Below, one piece after another: positions 56,636-64,000 of a stretch of 64,000 bases of DNA (positions within the stretch are counted from its first letter, which is position 1; each line of letters opens with the position of its first letter). This DNA comes from Siphonodentalium dalli. Taxonomy: Eukaryota > Mollusca > Scaphopoda > Gadilida > Siphonodentaliidae. The stretch lies in contig CP136065.1 of the NCBI GenBank assembly GCA_032622095.1, forward strand, positions 39,001,503 to 39,065,502, written 5' to 3'. The notes below the pieces were generated by a model that was not told the origin of the DNA, did not search any database, and saw nothing but the letters and a program-made list of their open reading frames with translations. A program made the translations under genes and the position numbers.

Positions 56636-56930
56636 AATGTACCTGGGTAAATCTTGGTGTTTACCTAGGTATACCCCGGTACATATAGGTTTTACCCTGG
56701 TTCCACCCAGGTCACACCCAGGTTACACCCAGGTAAATCAGGGATTTATATAGATTTACCCAGGTGTTTTCTATATATGTTAGGTATAAACCCCAGTTTA
56801 CCCGGGTTTTTACGGATTTACACCCAGGTATTTACACCAGGTATTTACACCCAGGTATTTACACCAGGGTTTCGCCCAGGTATTTACTACAGTGTTCACC
56901 CGGATATATACACCTGTGGTATTTTGTTAA
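56636..56930. repeat. ACCCAGGT-rich repeat
   Basis: Many copies of 'acccaggt' and its complement 'acctgggt', at first in inverted arrangement and then as 'tttacacccaggta' in near-tandem (56815-56885). Resembles the GGTAC array at 30149 in architecture: short palindromic words separated by A/T spacers. Confidence 0.8.
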
Positions 56931-56944
56931 ACTGTATAATCTGC

Positions 56945-58735
56945 ATTGAAGTCACCTTATTAACCCTTTCTATATTACAGCACCATTGGCGTGTAGTTAC
57001 CTTATTAACCATTCTATATTAAATCATTAATTGACAGGTAGTTACCTTATTAACCCTTTCTATACTAAGTAACATTGGTGAGTAGTTACATTATTAACCC
57101 TTTCTATATTAAAGCACCATTGATGTGAAGTTACCTTATTAACCCTTTCTTTATTAAAGCATCATTGACGCGTAGTTACCTTATTAACCCTTTCTATATT
57201 AAAATATCATTGATGTGTAGTTACAATGTTAACCCTTTCTATAGTATAGCATCATTGGCGGGTAGTTGGCTCCTTAACTCTGTATATACCAAAGTATCAT
57301 TGTCGTATATAGTTACCTTATTAACCCTTTCTATACTAAGTACCGTTGGCGTGTAGTTGCCTTATTAACCCTTTCTATATTAAAGCATTAATTGACAGGT
57401 AGTTACCTTATTAACCCTTTCTATACTAAGTATCATTGGTGAGTAGTTGCATTATTAACCCTTTCTATATTAAAGCGCCATTGGCGGGTAGTTACCTTAT
57501 TAACCATTTATGTATTAAAGCATCATTGACGTGTAGTTACCTTATTATAACCCTCTCTATATTAAAGCATCATTATTGCTGGGTAGTTATCTTATTAACC
57601 CGTTCTATACTAAGTATCATTGGTGAGTAGTTACAGTATTAACCCTTTCTATATTAAAGCATCATTGACGTGAAGTTACCTTATTAACCATTTCTGTATT
57701 AAAGCAGCATTGACATGTAGTTGTTAACCCTTTCTATATTAAAGCATCGTTGACGGGTAGTTGCCTAATTAACCCTCTATATACTAAAGTATCATTGTCG
57801 TGTAGTTACCTTACCAACCCTTTCTATACTAAGTATCATTGGCGTGTAGTTACCTTATTAACCTTTTCTATATTAAAGCATTAATTGACAGGTAGTTACA
57901 TTAAACAACCCTTTCTATACTAAGTATCATTGGTGAGTAGTTACATTATAAACCATTTCTATATTAAAGCGCCATTGACGGGTAATTACCTTATTAACCA
58001 TTTTTGTATCAAAGCATCATTGACGTGCAGTTACCATATTATAACACTTTCTATATTAAAGCATCATTGACTGATAGTTACCATATTAACCCTTTCTATA
58101 TTAAAGCACCATTGGCGTGTAATTACCTTATTAACCCTTTCTACGTTGAAGCAATAATTGACAGGCAGTTACCTTATTAACCCTTTTTATAATGAGTATC
58201 ATTGGTGATTAGTTACATTATTAACCCTTTCTACAATAAAGCATCATTGACATGTAGTTATCATAGTAGCCAGTTATATATTAAAGCATCATGGACGGTA
58301 GTTACCATATTAACCCTTTCTATATTAAAGCACCATTGGCGTGTAATTACCATATTAACCCTTTCTATATTAAAACATCATTGCCGTGTAGTTGTAACCC
58401 TATTAGCCCTTTCTATATTTAAGCATCATTGACGTGTAGAACTTTATCTTATTAACCCTTTCTTTATTAAAGCATCATTGACATGTAGTTACCTTAGTAA
58501 CCATTTCTACACTAAAGCATTATTGACGGGTAGTTACCTTATTAACCCTTTCTATATTAAAGCATCATTGACAAGAAGTTAAATTATTAACCTTCTATAA
58601 TAAGTATCATTGCCGTGTAGTTAGTTACCTTATAAAACCTTTCTATATTAAGACGTCGATCATTGACGGGTAGTTGTTACCTTATTAATCATTTATGTAT
58701 TCAAGCATCATTGACGAGTAGTTACCTTATTACTT
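56945..58735. repeat. 45-bp satellite, about 40 units
   Basis: Monomer 'ttaccttattaaccctttct' followed by 'atattaaagcatcattgacg' and 'tgtag'. Variants recur in order: an 'attaattgacaggtag' variant at about 57025, 57385, 57875 and 58148, spaced by roughly 8, 11 and 6 monomers, always followed by 'ctatactaagtatcattgg'. This indicates higher-order units. All small ORFs inside are repeat translations. Confidence 0.97.
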
Positions 58736-58739
58736 GAAG

Positions 58740-59450
58740 TTTATTATGACAGTATGACAATACACTACCCCGGACAAATGAAGCAATATCATACTTTATC
58801 TAACAGCCTAGCTATAATTAGTGAACATTAAACTGACAAACAGATAATTTTCAGGGCCATTATTTAATATTAAAGGGATACAAAATAAAGAGATTTCTAA
58901 TTATCAGTAAGAATTATTCTCTAAGTGATACTTATTATTTCAAATAAATGATTGCATATACTATAGTAGACCATATACCAACAGGAAAATATTAGTGAAT
59001 ACAATTATTGTGTTTCAAAATTCGTTTCGTTTCGTTTCTGCAGCCAAATTACAATCTTAACTTTTAGTTATCGTTCTTCAAAATGAAGCGCGGATTATTC
59101 CTTGTGGTATTTTGAGTTAATTTTGTCGCGAATCAACGCGGATTGACAGAAGGAAATGGTGTATTGGCTACAAACGGATAAACTGTGGACTTATATATAA
59201 GATTCGCCGATTTCTCCCCATGGATGTGCGCAAATATCGAAAAAGACTGAATTTCATGTGACAAAAAATATTTCAATTCCCGGAACAGTAAGAATTAAGC
59301 TGCGATAACGAAACGGATCAACTATAGTATTGAACAGTACCTCAGCTACCTGGCCATAACCAGAATATTTTCTCAAAATTGAATTTGTGGTACCGGTACA
59401 ATCATGATGTAGTGCCAGTGGCCTGCTCATAATGCACCTGTCCAGAAGAA
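58740..59450. other. No gene recognised
   Basis: AT-rich sequence between the 45-bp satellite and a LINE fragment. Includes 'cgtttcgtttcgtttc' (59023). The last part may belong to the LINE fragment that follows, but no frame could be followed upstream of 59457. Confidence 0.4.
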
Positions 59451-59456
59451 GAAGAA

Positions 59457-59972
59457 TTGAGAAGTTTGAAGATCATGGACTACGCAGACACCATCTGGGA
59501 CCCCTACCAACAAAATCACATCGACAAGCTGGAAAGAATCCAGCGTAGAGCAGCCCGTTTCATTAAAAGAGACTATAAGAGCAAAGAAGATGGATATATG
59601 ACCAAGATCCTCTACGAGCTAAATTTACCAACATTGCAGAAACGGCGGAAAATAAATTGGCTTGGATTCATGAGTAAGGTGGTGGGTGGATTGGTCCCGG
59701 CTATACCACCTAATCAATACTTTACACCCGAAACAAGGCGTCTTAGATCGCAGAGCAAAGTTCTGACAGGCTACGTCACCAGCCAAATTCCTCGGCACCT
59801 AATTTAAAGGAACAACAGTCAGTGCTACGAGGCTATACCATACGTGTCAGCTCAGTTCGCTAATTCCACATTTGTTCGAACTATATGCGACTGGAATCAG
59901 TTGGAGGAATCCTTAATCCTACAACAACAGCCTGTGGATTCCTTCAAGAGTGCGCTGAAGGAAAAGATCTGA
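59457..59972 (+). pseudogene. LINE ORF2 C-terminal fragment
   Basis: Two open stretches in different frames. The first, 59457-59807, has LKIMDYADTIWDPY, DKLERIQRRAARFI, PTLQKRRKINWLGFM, the region after reverse transcriptase in jockey/CR1-like LINEs (Y.. .W.P....I..LE..QRRAAR.I). The second, to a TGA at 59970-59972, has FANSTFVRTICDWNQL, PVDSFKSALKE, the usual end of such proteins. A frameshift near 59800 separates them. The tail 'cattcagattcagattgatc' (60026-60045) may mark the 3' end. Not closely related to the two other LINEs in the window. Confidence 0.8.
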
Positions 59973-60045
59973 GACTCTCTCGCCCGCTGCGAAATTACCA
60001 TAATTGGGATCTGCAGCGTAACCATTCAGATTCAGATTGATCCAT

Positions 60046-60737
60046 GATAGTAAGGGGTCAGTACATGTAGTAAGTACTGATAGTGATAAGCCTGCTGTAC
60101 AATAATACTACTTTTGCTGTTTTACTGGTCTTAACTGAGTACTGTGTCAATGTGACATTGTTAATTCAGTTCCACTCTAATGTACATTAACTGGCAATGA
60201 TGCATCTGACGCTATTAAAGGCACCGGTAATCCCTAAATACCAGGAGGACGCGGCGTAGAAACTTGGTACAACAGTTGTTACACGACAAAGAAAATTATC
60301 AACAAGCTTAGTGAGCGTCGTCATCAAAATTGCAAATTAAAACACGGCAATGGTAAATTGGTAATCCCTACATACCAGGAGGACAAGGCATTGAAACTTG
60401 GGACAACAGTTGTTACACGGCAAAGAAATTTAAAACACACTGTGCACAGATGAATGTTTATACATGTACTGTGCAGTCGAGATCACCTGGACTACAAATA
60501 TTTGAGGATTATACTATTTGATGAGTAGATGCGTGACTGATAAAAGAATTAGAGACTCCATATTTACTCGGAAGATAACAGTATACGATGCCATACAGTT
60601 GTTCCATAACACCTCAACCTTTGGTGGATATTAACAGTAAAACTAATGAAAATGATGAAAGCCAGACTCAACATCAAGACAACATGTGCATGCATAAGTG
60701 ACGGTTCAATGATTTTGACTCCATCAGATGATATTTA
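60046..60737. repeat. Gap with an imperfect ~150-bp direct repeat
   Basis: 'ggtaatccctaaataccagg' ... 'aacttggtacaacagttgtt' ... 'caaagaaa' (60227-60295) recurs at 60359-60428 ('ggtaatccctacataccagg' ... 'aacttgggacaacagttgtt'). No gene was seen. Confidence 0.7.
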
Positions 60738-61115
60738 AGCGACACCAATTTTTAAGTCTGGTTTACGATGTGGGGAGAAAAAAAGTAGATGCAGGAGGGA
60801 AAAAAATAAAAATAAAAAAGATTGTCCCCCCAATTTATATCAAGTAAATCGTGGAATTTTACATAAATTTTACAAAAATTGTGAAAAAATGTTTTTGAAT
60901 GAAATTCTGTTCAAACCAAACAAGACATATCTTGTCATGAAATACATGAAAATATGGATCTGTAAATGATCATAAGCAGAACCGGATGCGACAGCACATG
61001 AAAATCAGTACGCGTGTAAAATATTTTGGGACAAAAAAAATTAAAAAAAAATTCATGAAATGGAAACAAAGTTGTAGGAGGTGTTCGTAAACCAGACTTA
61101 AAAATTGGTGTCGCC
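60738..61115. mobile_element. 378-bp MITE with TTA target duplication
   Basis: 31-bp terminal inverted repeats, identical except for the first base ((A/G)GCGACACCAATTTTTAAG, continuing to 'ctggtttacga'), flanked by TTA on both sides (60735-60737, 61116-61118). AT-rich interior without ORFs. TTA duplication points to PIF/Harbinger or a related family. Near-identical ends suggest a young insertion. Confidence 0.92.
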
Positions 61116-61296
61116 TTAGGCTCATGTTAACACAGGATCACATATTCTCAAAATAATTGTCTCCCTCAAGTTGGCCTCAACCATACTAGTATTTATATTT
61201 GATAGAACCTCAGTGAGACCATGTTGAAAATTACCATCAATGCAGTTCCAGTGTTGACGCAACGCGGTCATGTTACTTCAAACCAGTTGCAATGTT

Positions 61297-62001
61297 CCTT
61301 AGGCCAAAGAAAAAAGATACTATGTTTCCGTACATCGACCGACCCTAAAAATAACCCGCCGACCCTAAACTTTTTATTGATATTTTGAGAAAAAGTCAAA
61401 ATTTTCGCAATTTTAATTTCCTGAGAGTGGATCTCCTGCCTGCTTTATGTCTTGTTTGGGACTTATGGAACACTATCAACAGACATGGTGGGTGTGTATC
61501 TGTATATATACATGTAAAGAGGTTATCACTGCATATATTAGGGGTATACATCTACTAGTAGCTACTGTTTCCAAAAACCAGGCATGCTCGGTGGGTGTAC
61601 TGGCTACCCCCAGACAATGGGATGTAATCGTCACAATACATGTACGGTATAATGGCGGTATTATTGGTAAAATTCTTATAAAAAGTTAGTGACATCAATT
61701 TTGTACCAAGTTTATAGCCAAATTTATGAAAATGTGGTATTAGATATAATAAAAAACATACGTAAGCATGAAGTAAGTTTGATTTTTTATCAATCTTAAT
61801 GTATATTTCCACTGTGTTGATCAAGTAATACTTTCCCCATGGCACGGGTTGGCATTTTATGTCACTTTGGTCGAGGTAGTTCAATATTTCTGCAGCTGGA
61901 TAAAAAATATCAAAATAAAATAAAATAAAAAAAATTCCCTACCTACCTACCCTAAATTTTTTTACCGGAAACATACAATCTTTTTTCTTTGGCCTTTAGC
62001 A
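61297..62001. mobile_element. ~700-bp inverted-repeat element ('aggccaaagaaaaaagat')
   Basis: Ends 'aggccaaagaaaaaagat' (61301) and its complement (ending about 61999) continue with 'tatgtttccg', about 30 bp with few mismatches. Just inside the left end is 'gaccgaccctaaa' and 'gccgaccctaaac', and the right end has 'cctacctaccctaaat', also roughly inverted. Flanks 'tt' on both sides; the target duplication is unclear. Two overlapping open frames of 80 (plus) and 109 (minus) codons are not recognised. Confidence 0.75.
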
Positions 62002-62033
62002 TGGTAATTCGTGAAAATAAATGTCAATGCAAC

Positions 62034-62976
62034 TTACTCTCAGGCTCCAAATAAAAGTGCAGGCCCAAATAATAGTGCGGGGGGGGAAATTCCATTGAAA
62101 GTTAATAAAAGTACAGACCCAAATAATAGTGCAGGGGGAACTCTGAGCAAAACATCAACTGTGGTTAACCAAATAATTTTTATACCAGGTTCAGGTATAC
62201 GAGTCAACATGTAGTACAGGTACATGTATGTATCATGTGGTGTTTTTTTGGTTTGCCACATACTTGAATATGTACTACTCTTGAGTGCCTAATGTACGAT
62301 TATTAAAATCGAGGTAAAATTCCCACCTATACGATCGTTATTTGGTCCTGTACGTTTATTAAATTAACCAAAAGAAATAATTCACCATCTTAAATTGTGT
62401 TATTCATATAAGAAATGAACGGCGGTTTCAATGCGGTCATGGGGTTTTGACCGCGAGAAAAAATCAGCAAACTTCGGGGTTCATGCAGAGTTTGCTGATT
62501 TTTTTAACGCGGTCAAAACCCATGACCACGTTGAATCCGCCGTTTATTATTTATATTTATATACTTAAATTCATTATGAACTAGGATTGTATGTCTTTCC
62601 CATTATTTATTCATCTATTTAAACAAACGCATGGAGTTCAGTTCAGACAGTTCGAATCCTTGTTTTTTGGAAAACCAAACATTTTGAGAATCCGTTCATG
62701 GAGAACGGAAGAAACGCAATTTCACAGTAAAGTATAAACATATGACAAAATGTCTTGTTTAGCTAGTAACTAATGTAGACGTGTTGATCATTTTTACATC
62801 TAAATCATATAGAAATCTTGAATTTGTGCTGATTTAAATTTTCATAGCTTCAAAATATTAATAAACGTGCAGACCCAAATAAGCACTGTGCAGGGGGGGG
62901 GGGGATTTCCCAAGAAAAATAATAAACGTGGATGCAGCTGGTGCATGCATATTTATTTGGAGCCCAAGAGTAAAGA
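62034..62976. mobile_element. ~940-bp inverted-repeat element with internal hairpin
   Basis: Ends 'ttactctcaggctccaaat' (62034) and 'atttggagcccaagagtaa' (62955-62973) are inverted with one gap and one mismatch. Just inside each end is 'acccaaataa' with 'gtgcagggggg' (62068-62145; 62870-62905), also repeated. No target duplication was identified. The 127-bp palindrome at 62418-62544 lies inside. No convincing ORF. Confidence 0.7.
62418..62544. repeat. 127-bp long imperfect palindrome
   Basis: Arms pair as 'aacggcgg' / 'ccgccgtt', 'ggtcatggggttttgaccgc' / 'gcggtcaaaacccatgacc' and 'aatcagcaaact' / 'agtttgctgatt', around a 14-base loop at about 62475. Only a few mismatches and bulges. Similar in size and style to the palindromes at 18920 and 23706 but unrelated in sequence. 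Confidence 0.9.
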
Positions 62977-64000
62977 GGTGGAGGTGAATGTTACATGTAA
63001 GTTGTTATTAACGAAATGGAACGATGCCTTTAATAGGTTCCACCAGCTCGCGACTTCTTTATATTGGCCTGACAGATTGGTTTTTGTTGGCGTCATGCCT
63101 GTCGACCATTATGATGGCCACATATATTGTCATATAACAGCGATTTACGATCTGTCTTGTTGGCTCATAATATAAATTAAGAAAGTGGCCTTGTGTTCGT
63201 TCCTTGCGTAAACAAATATTTTTTAGTACAAACGTCCTCATTGATTGTGTCCCTCGACTCCTTGTGTAATTGGTCAAGTAACTTACATGTATGTACATGT
63301 ACAGACCACTCACAAATTTCTTAGAAAAGCGACCACATGTTCGAATCTACTTTGCGATTTTGGAGCAACGCATTTGTAAATGCGTTCATATTTTAACACA
63401 TTTACCTTGATTTATTCACAAACAAATGTCTTGATGCAGGCCTTAAAATCCATCAGATTTTTGGCAATAATCAAAATGTTAGTGTTTCACTTTCTACAGG
63501 GAATCAAGACTTTTTACTAGAATCAAAATGAGAATCATGATTCTCATATTCTGATTATAAAACAATTAATGTCAACAGTGTTTATTTATGTTTATTCCAT
63601 TTTGAATGGAAAACTACATCATGAATGTCCGATTCCGAACATATACATGTACACCAGGAGTGGGAAAATAACACAGAATTATTCAGATGTGAATTTAAAT
63701 TAAACAAAATTATAACTAAAATTGCAAAATACACTATCGTATCGTTATTTGGGTGTTCATACTAGTATACTTTTTCGGCGCAATGATCGGTAATTTCAAT
63801 GCGACTGCGATTATTCCCAATGCAGTGCATTTAATTTAAATGCTGTCATTAAGGAATTTACAAAGTGGCGTGACACAATGCACCCTCAATGCATTTTAAA
63901 TGCAACAACCGCATTTCATTGATCCACGTTGTAAAGGACATTTATTTTTAGAATACATGTATGTACGTGTATATAACCACAAGAATAAAGAACAAATCAA
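62977..64000. other. No gene recognised
   Basis: AT-rich. A 102-codon frame at 62867-63175 begins inside the inverted-repeat element and overlaps a minus-strand frame, so neither is convincing. Around 63790-63920 'aatgca(g/t)tgcattt'-type words recur, without a clear repeat unit. Confidence 0.4.

Noticed and set aside
61555..61884. 109-codon minus-strand ORF in the inverted-repeat element as a transposase
   Set aside because: It is too short, has no recognisable catalytic motif, and overlaps another open frame on the other strand.

Overview
This is AT-rich animal nuclear DNA and almost all of it is repetitive. Codon-level traces of a CR1/L2-type LINE, a Helitron helicase, a TRIM-like B-box/NHL gene family, and many minisatellites and short inverted-repeat transposons fit a marine invertebrate, most likely a mollusc (bivalve or gastropod). 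That assignment is inference: no species marker, rRNA or tRNA gene was recognised. There are no bacterial operons, phage genes or CRISPR arrays.

Only one gene looks intact. It is a 494-codon B-box/coiled-coil/NHL-propeller protein on the minus strand (36765-38249), with a probable splice acceptor just upstream of its ATG. A decayed paralogue lies at 6375-7237: the start ATG reads AAG, about 623 bp are deleted and the frame is shifted, yet the NHL half is still open. A possible two-exon gene of unknown function sits at 33242-33966.

Layout. 0-0.3 kb: 41-bp minisatellite. 1.8-5.6 kb: one part of a large duplicated block. 6.0-7.2 kb: MITE and TRIM/NHL pseudogene. 7.4-9.9 kb: two short repeat arrays, one built on an 'aagatggc' module. 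9.9-15.5 kb: copy A of the duplicated block, with Helitron helicase remnants. 16.2-24 kb: more copies of the same families plus long palindromes. 24-25.9 kb: shuffled short modules. 26-30.1 kb: LINE with three open segments separated by two frameshifts. 30.1-34.3 kb: GGTAC palindrome array, a ~295-bp satellite carrying a dyad motif, and the possible two-exon gene. 36.7-38.3 kb: TRIM/NHL gene. 38.7-39.7 kb: 1-kb fold-back element. 39.9-56.0 kb: copy B of the duplicated block, holding a 109-bp satellite of about 43 monomers. 56-64 kb: LINE fragments, a 45-bp satellite of about 40 units and three inverted-repeat elements.

The main result comes from comparing copies A and B. At four places one copy has a single unit (or few) and the other an expanded array: 109 bp (1 versus ~43), 40 bp (~19 versus 1), 106 bp (1 versus 7) and 38 bp (6 versus 3). 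Each copy also carries transposon insertions that the other lacks, with readable target duplications and empty sites: a 179-bp element with 8-bp TSD and telomere-like core in A, a 1148-bp hAT-like element in B, and a 1743-bp PIF/Harbinger-like element inside the B satellite. Because Helitron helicase motifs lie inside the block, I infer that the block is an old Helitron-related element that carries and spreads satellite seeds.
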